Assembly: GCA_964030475.1 (NCBI GenBank)
Contig: CAXIPT010000007.1
Span: 1,089,745-1,153,744 of the forward strand
From: Tethya wilhelma
Taxonomy: Eukaryota > Porifera > Demospongiae > Tethyida > Tethyidae
Length of the DNA: 64,000 bases
Direction of reading: 5' to 3'
Shown: positions 39,035 through 48,933 of the stretch, in pieces
Position numbering within the stretch: position 1 is the first letter of the stretch
Layout: every line of letters begins with the position of its first letter
Position numbers and translations under genes: made by a program
Notes under the pieces: generated by a model
What the model saw: the letters and a program-made list of their open reading frames with translations, nothing else
Told to the model about the DNA's origin: nothing
Databases searched by the model: none

Positions 39035-42000
39035 GCACATATAGAGTTCCTCTGAAAGTCTCTCAAATAGACTTCATGTTGATTCTCTGCATGTCTCCTT
39101 CTACGAAGAAGAATCCGTCTTCTGGTTTTCTTACTTGGAAGAGAGTTTCACAAAAATCAGAACTAGATTAAAATCTTCCTCACCTTATTCCCAAGCCCCG
39201 ATCACTAGCAATAATCTCTTGAACAATTTTCATCCGATTTTCACTTTGCCTGTCTCTGTGGTAACCACAATAGAAGCCTCTGATTGGTCCTTCCAAGTAC
39301 GGATGGATAGCGTATCACTTCAGTCCAAGGAGCCAGTGTGTAGAGCAGTGATGGCTGCCTGTGCTGCCAATGTACAGTGGAGCCCAGTCAAGGAGGAGAC
39401 AACCAACGTTAGGTAATTCAATTTTGTTATCGACATTTTTGAAGATTGACAGTAGGCTTACAAACTGTTTGTAATGATACTTTTAAAAGAGCCCATCAAT
39501 TCCAAATTCTCTGTTTTCTCCCGTGGACCCTTTTCTTTCTTTCTTGTGACATTATTAATTACTTTTCTTTGGCAAAAAAAAATAAAGATCTGAAAATAAG
39601 ATTGTGTGCTCACATTTATTCTTTTTTTTTTCCTCCTCAGGATGTCTCTAAGGATGGAGGATGCCTATTTCCATGTCCCTGGCTACCATCCTACAGTTGA
39701 CAACCCGACATTCTATCGCCAGAGAGTGGACAATCCTCAAGTGCTTCCCTCCCTCCACAAACATCTCTGGGGAAGAGTTGCCTCTCTGGGTAGCCTCACC
39801 CTCAAGGCCGAGCAGGGGGTCATTGTAGGGACCGGAGAAGATCGAGGGAACACGGTGAAATTTACAAACGATCCCCTGACTCTGAGTGGTGAAGGGGGTA
39901 GCTTGATGTTGGAGTGGTCTCAGCCTACCGTGGTTGCAGTGGCCAGAGTGGTGCAACACGTACAAGAGAAGTATCCCAGGAACAGTGCAGCTGCTGAAAA
40001 GATTTCAGATTCAAAGCAGGCTGGTGGAGAGTTTGTCGTAGCAGCAGCCGCTAACTGGTCTGTCCCAGCAGCTGTGAACCTGAATGTACAGCTGTCGGAT
40101 GTGAATGCATTTGTATATGGACTGACACCAGGTGTGTGTGTGTGTGTATGTTAGACAGTAATCTTCTCTTGTACCTATAAACTTAGCCTTTTTGCCAGTC
40201 CTTTCCCACTGCAAGTTATGTATATGAATCTTGCAGATCGATTGCTAAGGGAATGAGACAACACATAATAAGCTAACACTCTTCTTCATAACTTTGAAAA
40301 AGAAAGCATTATATTCTCTTCTCCTTCAGAGTCTCCAGCTGCCATGTTGAGGTTGGACGCCGCTTCTCTCTCCTCTTCCTCCCTCCCTTCCTTCTCTCTC
40401 GACGTCCACGGCCTCCTCCTCGATGACATGCACCTCAGGTCCTTCGAACAGGCCTTCCACTGCTCTGATATCGCCAACCTCCCTCAGGGTGTGGGTGTGG
40501 CTTCTGGCACCATGGCAACGATGAAATTTGACAACCAAATCAAGGTAAGAAGTGTGATATAACTATAACTAGTTTGTGTGATTCATCCACCACAAGGTAC
40601 CAATCTCCTCAAACTTACAATGTTTGGCTATAAGAGAAGAAGGAATTGACTTTCTTTTTTGGTTTGTTTGTTTGTTTGTTTGTAGAATGTTGATTTGAAG
40701 GTTGACAAGATGGACTTTATCTGGAGCACCACATCTCATCGCTGTCTCTTTCACAGTGCATCTTGTGTGATGGAGGACATCAAGTTACTGCGAGGTACGT
40801 GTGCATGTTCATCTCTTTATATGGTAAAGGGTGGGCAACAGTACATGCAATATTGGGAAATTTTTGCCAAATAATGCATGTACTCAATAATATACTGTGT
40901 GTGTTTGTAGGAGTGCTTCAAAAGTCAACATCAGATAATAACATAAGAGTGTCATCATCAGGGTCCTCTTCTCAGGAGATCAAGGTTGTAGCTCTCGGAG
41001 AGATTGGCAGTGATTTCCTCAAGAGGATGCCCCTCTCGCTAACAGCCAATGTGGATAAGATTGACTGTGTGGCACACATGGACAGAAGAGCAAAGTAAGA
41101 TGGTGTAGAGTAGCTCCTAGCAATGTGGCATAGATACAGTAGCTTTCTTTTTCAATCAACCCTGATTTTAGAAAAGGTAACTTTAGAAAATGTTGAGTAA
41201 AATTGTTATAGATACGTTTTTAATGTGTTTATTGTGTTTTTAGGGTCTCTCTGCATCTTAAGACTACCCAGTGTGGTATCCATGGCAACACATTGACGGG
41301 GAGTGTCCAGGAGGTGGGAGTGAAGTTTGATTCCCATCGTATCTTTACCATGGAGAAGTTTGTGGGACGGTTCCCCCACCAGAGTGAGGAGCTGGAGGAG
41401 ACGAGAATGAAGTTTGAAAAGAAACTGGAGAGACAGAAAAACCCCATCATGTGAGTGCAAAGAAAACAGCTAGAGCATTTCTATTATATTTATCGGCAAA
41501 CTGCAATAGAACCATACTCAGTATGCTTTCCGCAATGAGTAGCTATTTAGATATAAGTGTAGTTCTGTCAATTTCTGTGAGAAATCCTGTGTCTCTATTT
41601 CTCTTTGTGTGTGTCTCTCTCTCTTCAGTTGGCTTCAAGCTTCCAAGGCTGAGTTTGTCTTTCCCTATGGCTACAACTTCTCCCTAACAATGGATAAGGT
41701 AATGGTCACCTAACACACAAGTCATGCCTACTGCTGAGTATCTCAACATTGTTTAGTTTCTAATATCTTGCTTTCTTTCTTCTCCTCCAACCTCAATCTC
41801 ATCTCATTTCATCTCAGGTGATGAATGTGAAGAAGTTTCTCCAGAAGCTTCACTCTCGGGGTGGTGGCAGTGATAAGACCACTAGTCGCCTCCTCTTAGC
41901 TCCAGACCTGTTTGTCCAGTGTGAGGACATTGTGCTGCAAGTCCCTGACGACCCCTTTGAAGTGAAACTGAGAGCCAACTATGAGGTCTGTAAAGGCAAA

Positions 42001-43237
42001 TTTTTTTCACTATAATTTGTTTTTCCCTTTGTTTTTTGTTTGTTTGTTTGTTTGTTTGATAGTTTGCTGACAACTTTTTTTTGTCCCATCTACAGCTGAT
42101 GTGTGATGAGCATGAGCAGAAGACCCAGCGACTGGCAGTTTTAAATGAGAGACTCAAGAAGATCAGAGAAGATCAAGGAGAGATTGCTGTATCAGGTCTG
42201 TGTGTGTGTGCACGTACCAAATAAATATAGACTAGTTGTGCCATAAACGTACTCACAATGAGTTTAGTCCTGAAAGAATCATCTCCTGTCGATCTTAATT
42301 AGACTTACTGTGACTAAACTAATATGTTCAACAATAATAACACTCAATATCCTTAGAGAAATAAGCCAAACTGACAGCAACTTCCATTTTGCAACCATTC
42401 CTCCCATTGTCTCTCCCCCAGGCTCTAGGATCCAAAGCCTCTATGAGTCACTGGAGACCAAGGACAGTGAGATCTACTGCAGGAGGGCCAGGAACCTGTA
42501 CAGCTCTGAGGAGCCTCTGAGGACAGCTGTCTTTGTGTTCTCCATGAAGAACACCAAGCTGTTAGCCATGTTTGATCCCAGCATGCTAGGAGAGGAGAAG
42601 CTGGTGGAGAACTTGAAAGACATTGACAAAATCAGGTACTGTATGTATGTGTGGGTGTACAGTGTACATAGCTATATGGTGTACTTGTCTGTGTGTTTAT
42701 GTGTGTGTGTGCCTCATATTATATGCAGTCCCCTACCAGACCAAGACTACAAGTTCTCTACTCTGTGGGGTGGTTATGTCTCAGGAAGCACTGACAGACT
42801 TCAGGTACTCCTAAAACCTTATTCTAGCGTGGCTGACTGCACTCTTCTATTCGCTTCAAAGAGTCTGGTCAGCCATACAGACTAAGCTTTCATGTTGAAT
42901 CTGTAGGCTAGTACTACTGATACGTTTCAATGTTAACTCCCTGTACTTTGACCTTTTCTCTTCAGATGTTGCTAAGAGACTATCCCCAACCTCTGTTGGA
43001 CATTACCATGGTAACCATCAGCGGAAGAATGATGTTTGCAGAGCAAGAGGCACAAGAGAGAGGTGAGAAAGAGAGAGAGATTGCAGTGTGTGTTTTGCTG
43101 TGAAAGTTATGCTTGGTTTTGTATGTGTGTGTGTGCAGAGAAGAGATCAGCGGTGGTGGAGGTGAGTCATCCTTGGAGTAATGTCACTGTGAAGAGAAAG
43201 CTTCCTCCTCTCAAGTACTACTACGACTTTGAAATGA
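36352..43237 (+). CDS. BLTP2: Bridge-like lipid transfer protein 2 (KIAA0100/Hobbit), N-terminal half
   Basis: Twenty-four exons with matching phases: 36352-36431, 36514-36634, 37043-37262, 37333-37385, 37442-37569, 37671-37734, 37839-37992, 38209-38339, 38503-38561, 38638-38765, 38868-38935, 39045-39412, 39641-40131, 40330-40544, 40686-40794, 40911-41094, 41244-41450, 41629-41698, 41818-41985, 42096-42195, 42422-42635, 42729-42804, 42966-43062, 43139-43237; about 1,200 residues. The N-terminus is a membrane anchor (LFKLLLLLVVLR, then IGVWGLFWLLEQ). Long beta-rich stretches follow, as in the RBG-repeat groove that moves lipids between ER and plasma membrane. Segments EIYCRRARNLY, LLAMFDPSMLGEEKLVENL and HPWSNVTVKRKLPPLKYYYDF align with human KIAA0100. 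The expected other 1,000 residues are missing: after the GTGAGT donor at 43238 no further exon is seen and opposite-strand TRIM genes begin within 310 bases. Either a very long intron or a chimeric join follows. Confidence 0.9.
36805..36934. repeat. Foldback element with TAGCCTCGTTCCCAG ends
   Basis: TAGCCTCGTTCCCAGACTCC and AAGGCCTGGGAATGAATGGG with GCTA form imperfect inverted ends. It also has an inner hairpin (CTCTCAGTGAGT and ACTCACTGAGAA). It lies in BLTP2 intron 2. Confidence 0.75.
38978..39031 (+). repeat. (TC)n microsatellite forming the polypyrimidine tract of a BLTP2 intron
   Basis: About 27 TC units lie directly before the acceptor ACATATAG at 39044. Similar TC runs precede acceptors at 32272-32306 (NFATC2IP) and 37003-37031 (BLTP2), so microsatellites serve as splice tracts in this genome. 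Confidence 0.85.
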
Positions 43238-43548
43238 GTGAGTTAGAGATTAGTGTATCGCTATGTGTCAATGTATAAGAATGTCAACCTACACAACCTA
43301 GTAAGCCACTGTTAGTAATTGAGGTTGTATCATAATTATTCCATTTTATAATAATGTTATTTGAGTAAGAAAAAATTTACAACTGGTTAGTTTATACTTG
43401 TCACATTGTTTAGCTAGATTTAAACAAGTCAGTACAGACCCTTAAAACACCTTACACTATGTATATATCTAAATGTACAAGTATTTACTGTAGATAAAGA
43501 CAAATTACTATTAGTATACAGTTTGATACTCTTGCTGTATACGTAGTT
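43238..43548. other. Junction between BLTP2 and the TRIM array
   Basis: AT-rich DNA with no coding exon. The right part (from about 43375) resembles 63270-63450, the 3' flank of the TRIM copy at the window end, with shared ACTGGTTAGTTTA and CAGTTTGATACTCTTGC. There is no N here, so the change from BLTP2 to TRIM is within a contig. Confidence 0.7.
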
Positions 43549-45615
43549 TTAGAATACTAGAATTTGTTGTCTTTTGTCACTAACATACACATATCCATCT
43601 CTGTCAATGGCAATGCACTCTGGACGTTGTAAGAGTCCCTCGCCAAATGTTGCGACAAATTCTCCTTGTGTAGTGAATACTGAAATGCGTGTGTTTCCAC
43701 GGTCTGCAACATACATGTATCTACCACTGATAGCAATACCAATAGGATTGTCCAGTTCTCCTTGCCTATTTCCTTGCTTTCCTATTAAAGAAACCCTCTT
43801 TCCACTTGGAGTTAGCACCTGAATCCTATGGTTTCCTTGCTCAGTAACAAACAAGTTGCCAGTTTCATCAAAGGCTATGTTGTCAGGGTACCAAAAGGAT
43901 CTCGTATTATTTGCTTTGTTTCCAATTATTCGTTGTAAGCAAAGTTCCTTGTCATAAACTTTAATTCTGCCGTTATTTGTGTCACATACAAAGACCTCTC
44001 CACTCTTGCTAACTTGTATTCCATTAGGAAAGTCAAACTGATCAGGACCACTGCCTTGACTTCCAACTGACTTTATGTATTCACCATGTTTGTTTAATTT
44101 ATACAACTGATGATATTTTCCATCAGTTACAAACCAATTTCCAGTCTCAGCATCTATGGCTATTTCTGTTGCACCTTCTAGTTGATGGGTTTCTATTAAT
44201 TTAAAGTTTTCATTATTGAGAATGAACACTGCAGATTGGTTGGTTACATATAATCTGTCATTCCAACAAGTCAATCCTACTGGACTTTCTACGTTTATTA
44301 TTGTGCTAATAGGTTGGTCCGTCGATCGAGGTCCCTGTTGTACATGTGCTGAGAATGGGCTGCCACAAATGTGAACGTTATTAACTCTTATACTCAGCAC
44401 ATGCCTTCCTCTCGACAGCTTAGCTGAGATGGCATAGTTAAAAGTACTTGAAAATCTGGTTTGGTATTCATCTACTATATGTAGACTTCCTTTTGTCACA
44501 GTATTCGTTAAGAGATGTAAGAGTTCTACTTGAATCATGTCAGGCAATTCCAATAGAGAAGTATTAGTAGATATTTCCATGCAGCTGCCAGAGTAGTCCT
44601 TCACTTCAAGATTTACTAGTCGGATTTCATTATTTCCATACGAAATAAACCACTCTTTGTTACCTATAGTATATTTTGATGTTGGAGCAGAAAGTGTGTA
44701 ATATTTGATTCCGTGTTTATAAGACTCTGCTGTTTCGGCAGAGGATGTGAAACTCCACCCAGAATCCAGTTTCTCAGCTGGTTGAAGAGATAAGCTTTTC
44801 ATTGTAGCACATGCTTGCTGTATCTCGTAAATATGCATTCTCTTATTTTGTGTGATTTCGTGATCACTCTGATGTCGTGCACTCTTTTCTGCTCTCTTGA
44901 TAATGTCTCCAAGTCTACTTGAACATCTATTCATCGTTTCCTCTTGCCTTAATAGTGCGTTGGATTGTTGTTGTGCTTTTTCATTGATCCTCAATCTAAG
45001 CTGCTCCCTTTCCCTTTTGAGTGCAATCATAGTTGCATCAAAATTAGCATCAAGTTTGTCTAACTCATTTTTTCTGTGAGTTTGTAGTTTTGATCTTTCT
45101 TTAGACACTTTCCAGATAGCATCCAATAGAACCATTTGGGATTCTTTAGCTGTTTCAACATGTTTCAATACTACTTTCCGCTGTTTCTCGGCAATCTCCT
45201 CAATAAATCCATAGTCGTGGTTCTTGTGTTTGTCTGATCTGAGTAGACAGTCTCTACACAGTAGCTCTTCACATGTCTCACAGTAGATAGCCAGAGGCTG
45301 AGAGGCATGAGTTGTACAGGTAGTTTGATCACTCTCTTGCTTTTGTTGCATTTCTTGGTATAACTCTTTCAATCGGTTGATTCTAAATGCTGTTGGCAGG
45401 TTATTCAAATCATTTTGTGGTACAGGGACCACTGTACGACATTCTGGACAAGAAATAGTTCCATCGGAGCTATGCTGTAGAAGTCCTTGAAGACAGGGTT
45501 CCTTGCAGTAGATGTGATCACAAGGAAGCTTCTTTGGTTCCCCAAAGATGTCCAGACAAAGAGGACAAGTTAGCTCTTTCTCAATGCCTTTCTTAGCTAC
45601 TACTGCTACAGCCAT
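43549..45615 (-). CDS. TRIM-NHL RING E3 ligase, copy T1
   Basis: Intronless frame of 688 residues. RING: C17, C20, C32, H34, C37, C41, C56, C59 (CPLC, CDHIYCKEPC, CPECR). B-box 2: C100, H103, C112, C115, C120, C123, H130, H133. Coiled coil about 140-270, rich in Glu, Lys and Arg. Filamin-type Ig fold about 310-425 (VELLHLL, SRGRHVLSIRVNNVHICGSPF). Six NHL blades about 440-688 (FDFPNGIQVSKSGEVFVCDT, ELDNPIGIAISGRYMYVADR), closing with ILVF. The order equals TRIM2, TRIM3 and TRIM71, which are E3 ligases; TRIM71 also binds RNA through NHL. It lacks introns, unlike most genes here, which could reflect retroposition followed by tandem spread. Its 3' flank matches that of copy T5, so these two are close sisters. 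Confidence 0.93.
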   Translation of the reverse strand: MAVAVVAKKGIEKELTCPLCLDIFGEPKKLPCDHIYCKEPCLQGLLQHSSDGTISCPECRTVVPVPQNDLNNLPTAFRINRLKELYQEMQQKQESDQTTCTTHASQPLAIYCETCEELLCRDCLLRSDKHKNHDYGFIEEIAEKQRKVVLKHVETAKESQMVLLDAIWKVSKERSKLQTHRKNELDKLDANFDATMIALKREREQLRLRINEKAQQQSNALLRQEETMNRCSSRLGDIIKRAEKSARHQSDHEITQNKRMHIYEIQQACATMKSLSLQPAEKLDSGWSFTSSAETAESYKHGIKYYTLSAPTSKYTIGNKEWFISYGNNEIRLVNLEVKDYSGSCMEISTNTSLLELPDMIQVELLHLLTNTVTKGSLHIVDEYQTRFSSTFNYAISAKLSRGRHVLSIRVNNVHICGSPFSAHVQQGPRSTDQPISTIINVESPVGLTCWNDRLYVTNQSAVFILNNENFKLIETHQLEGATEIAIDAETGNWFVTDGKYHQLYKLNKHGEYIKSVGSQGSGPDQFDFPNGIQVSKSGEVFVCDTNNGRIKVYDKELCLQRIIGNKANNTRSFWYPDNIAFDETGNLFVTEQGNHRIQVLTPSGKRVSLIGKQGNRQGELDNPIGIAISGRYMYVADRGNTRISVFTTQGEFVATFGEGLLQRPECIAIDRDGYVYVSDKRQQILVF

Positions 45616-45765
45616 AATTTGATATGTACACTCTACTTGTACTTAGCCTGGAACTATTAAAAACTAGTAACTAGCTATACATCCAATAAAATACAGACAG
45701 GAAATGATGCCCCCTCGGCGCGTGCGTAGCACGTGCACAATATAATAACCCGTCGTTTTTTTGTC

Positions 45766-46273
45766 TCTTGATTGTGAGCTTGATCACACTCTGAAATGCT
45801 TCTCAACTCAAGTAGGTCCTGCCATCTTCTTCTCAGTCAGTCTGGTTTTTTGTATTCTCGTGCCCAGACCCCACCCCTCACGTGCGAGGGAGGGGTCTGG
45901 GCACGAGACTATTGTCGACATGTCTGTGTATCTGTGGCAGCTACCGAATCTACTTACGTTCACATGAATCGAAGAAATTTGTTGTGTAGAATCATGTAAA
46001 ATATGAGATTTGAGGCTTTTGTACAGTACTTCTCTGAGCGCTTAGCCGGGATTGGAAACTGCGCCCGAATTCAAGAAATTCACGGGCAGTCCGGAGCGCC
46101 CTTCTAATTAACGCACACCAACAGCTGGAAGTAGCTACAGCCATAGATGCTACAGCACAAGAAAAAGTATTGAACGAATGATCTGGGAGTAAATCAGCTG
46201 ACTGAGAAGAAGATGGCAGGACCTACTTGAGTTGAGAAGCATTTCAGAGTGTGATCAAGCTCATAATCAAGAN
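45766..46273. repeat. Foldback element with 75-base inverted arms
   Basis: Arms 45766-45840 and 46199-46273 are reverse complements with one mismatch (CACAATC against CATAATC), separated by 358 bases. The right arm ends exactly at the N at 46274, so the true arm may be longer. A smaller hairpin (45856-45908, TCTCGTGCCCAGACCCC) is nested inside. No coding frame is present in the centre. Confidence 0.85.
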
Positions 46274-46614
46274 GTGTGTGTGTGTGTGTGTGTGTGTTTG
46301 TGTGTGTTTGTGTCACACCTAATCTGAAGAACAGCAAGTCTACTCTGAAAATTATGGACATAGGCATAGAGTACTAATGTTTATCTAACAAAATTATATT
46401 TTTCAGAAGCTAAAAGCTTATAGTTCCTGAGCTATATGGCAGGATTTTCAGTCCGAGCCAACGCTCGAGCGGCCATTTTGGCTATGTGGCCCCACCCAGT
46501 AGCACTACGCACGCATATAGCAAGCTAATGAGAGTTGCCCGATTGTGCGCTAGCTGGACCTCGCTAGAACACTGGAAGTCTGAGATAGCAACACTGACTC
46601 TAGTATAAATGCTA

Positions 46615-47160
46615 GCTCCTCCTTTTTCTCTTTTAAGTGCATTGATGATTGCATCAAAGTTATAACATCAAGTTTATCTAAGTTAATTCAGTTTCCTATA
46701 TGTTTCAATTTTTAATCTTTCTTGAGAAACTTGTTCAATAACACCTAGCATATTCAGTTGGTATTCTTTGTTGACAGTGAACCCTAAAGTGTGTTTGTTT
46801 ACAGTGATACACGTGCTTGTATAAGATTTCAATGCCATCAGGTTTAAGTATCTAGCTCCGAGACTATATTGATGTATGAATGCTGTGGATTCAATATTCC
46901 ATGCTGAGTCTCGATTTTCTCTCAAGTATCAGCATATATATAGCTATATGTAAACTAATAATTATTATAATCATATTGTAAAATATATATGGTAAAAAAA
47001 TTTAAGTGGAAATTAATGGGAATAAAATAATTATTGTACTTTCACAGTATTGTAATTGTATGAAGTTTTGGATGCAAGAATTTGTTTTTTGTTGTCACTA
47101 ACATACACATGTCCATCTCTGTCATTAGCAATGCACTTTTCAGAGTCTATAGTGCCGAAC
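46615..47160 (-). pseudogene. Relic of a TRIM-NHL copy
   Basis: The right part of a frame at 46683-46925 reads EYQLNMLGVIEQVSQERLKI, the TRIM coiled coil. The left part (47055-47160) matches the 3' end of TRIM copies (TTGTTTTTTGTTGTCACTAA and GTCCATCTCTGTCATTAGCAA). RING, B-box, filamin and most NHL sequence are gone. The order of the two pieces on the strand is rearranged relative to an intact gene, so deletion alone does not explain it. Confidence 0.7.
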
Positions 47161-47309
47161 TTGCTAACTAAATAAAGTTTCACAAATCGATATCATACAT
47201 GTGCATGTACGTATGTGCGTGATAATCAGTACATGATAAACAGTTTGTACTTTTGTAGACACACATATACACACATATACACGCATTCATTAACTAGCAA
47301 ATACCTACG

Positions 47310-48745
47310 ACATTTTGGGGGCGAGCGTGAGCGTGTGTTTGAGTATCAGATTGCATGAGTGAATATTCAGGTTGATCATCACTTGTTTCTGATCGTATGA
47401 TAGTAAACGTGGACAATGAAATGGTGCTTTGTCTTCAGCGGCTGTGCATGTGGTTAGCTGCATGGCGATTGTGCTAGTCACTGTCCCTTGGCAATCTTGA
47501 TGTTCTCTCTTCTTGCTTTTTTTCACTTTGCTGTTGAGCATGCCTTTTCTTGTCTGATTTGCCTCATTGATGCTACCATAGATAATAGAGTGGGAGTAGG
47601 GATTAGAAACGCGTGTATCATTCAATTATTACGTCAGACTGAATCCGCGACACGATGACGTCACGTCATTGCAAAGAAAACATATGGAAAAGATCGTTAG
47701 CACTGCTTCAAGCACTGAGCCAAAGCCGTGGCGAAACTTGTGAACGGTAACTACGCAAGCTCGACCAGTAACAGTTAGCAGTGTCAAGTTGACCTGGAAG
47801 CGATCTAAGTTGTCAATAAAACTAAAACTTAAGTATTTACTACTATAAAATATGAAGAAAGTCTAATGAATGAATTGTGTAGTTTTTTCTTCATAATACA
47901 ACCAAAGTAGTAGCAATAAACTACTTCACTGCATTTGTAACAATCCAACCAATGCAAATGGACAGGTAAATTTTGCAGTACATTACTGAATGCCTATCAA
48001 TAGTTGGACATTGGGCAAAAAAATTTGTGTAGTTTTTGTACTCAAAGAATACTTCTAAACTTAGTAAGTAGCTTGAGTTTAGCTATATTAAACTCCATAT
48101 TGTGCAATAATACACAGATTGGGAGGGAGAAAACTCATGCTTGGACGGTGAGTTAAGAATTTTGACCTAGCTAGCTGAGATGTTAGTACAGTCAGACCAT
48201 ACAGCAGCTGTAGCCGCAGCTGCTGCACGAGGGCGTGCTAGCGCGCGGGCTTTCAGTGACGTCACGAAAGAGTCATGTGACCGTGGCACGGTTTCATTAA
48301 CACACGAGCGCAGCGTTTCTAATCCCTACTCCCACTCTATTATCTATGATGCTACCTACTGCTCTGCTTTCTCTCTGCCTAGTGTTATCACGCAGTCAAT
48401 AATCTATTTCTTCTTTGTCTTTCTAACCTTTTTGCCTAGGTCTCACAGTCTTTTCATTTCAGTTCACAAAGCTGTGCTGCTCTATGCTGCGTACACGCGT
48501 GCTAGCTTACAGTCAGCTAGCTCAAGCGCTCCATGGATCCTGAGAGCTAGAGCTAGCTAGCTAGCTAGCTAGCTCCACCTACAACTACGTGACGTCATAC
48601 GTTGTACAAAAATTTTGTTACCTAAATTGCAAAATTAGAACAGGAAGGGTTATTTACGGAATATGCGTACAGACATCACACAGACGGAAGTGCATAGATT
48701 CGAATGCCATGTAACGTATATGTGGGGCTCGCTCACGCTCGCCCC
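47310..48745. repeat. Candidate foldback region with two pairs of inverted blocks and three TGACGTCA sites
   Basis: Outer pair: GGGGCGAGCGTGAGCG near 47314 and its mirror near 48728. Inner pair: about 38 bases around GAGTGGGAGTAGGGATTAGA near 47580 and its mirror near 48330. The DNA between arms does not match, so the pairs may be separate copies of two repeats. Three palindromic TGACGTCA sites lie at 47656, 48257 and 48590. No gene is recognised in 47161-48933. Confidence 0.5.
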
Positions 48746-48933
48746 AATCACTTATGGATAATACAAATCAGTACAAAAACATTAACACTAGAAGTACATT
48801 GTATATATATATATACAAATGTACATCTCGATAATTGCATGCATGCGTATATGAATATAGAATACAGTTTGATACTCTAATTATTATACTATACAGTTAC
48901 AAAATTTAATGAATGATTAGTTTAATTAGAATA

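Noticed and set aside
45780..45967. Small plus-strand frames upstream of TRIM T1
   Set aside because: They read through a foldback element and a hairpin and show no protein features.
47305..48560. Two frames sharing VSNPYSHSIIY on opposite strands
   Set aside because: The shared peptide is only the translation of the inverted 38-base repeat block; neither frame shows a domain or splice context.
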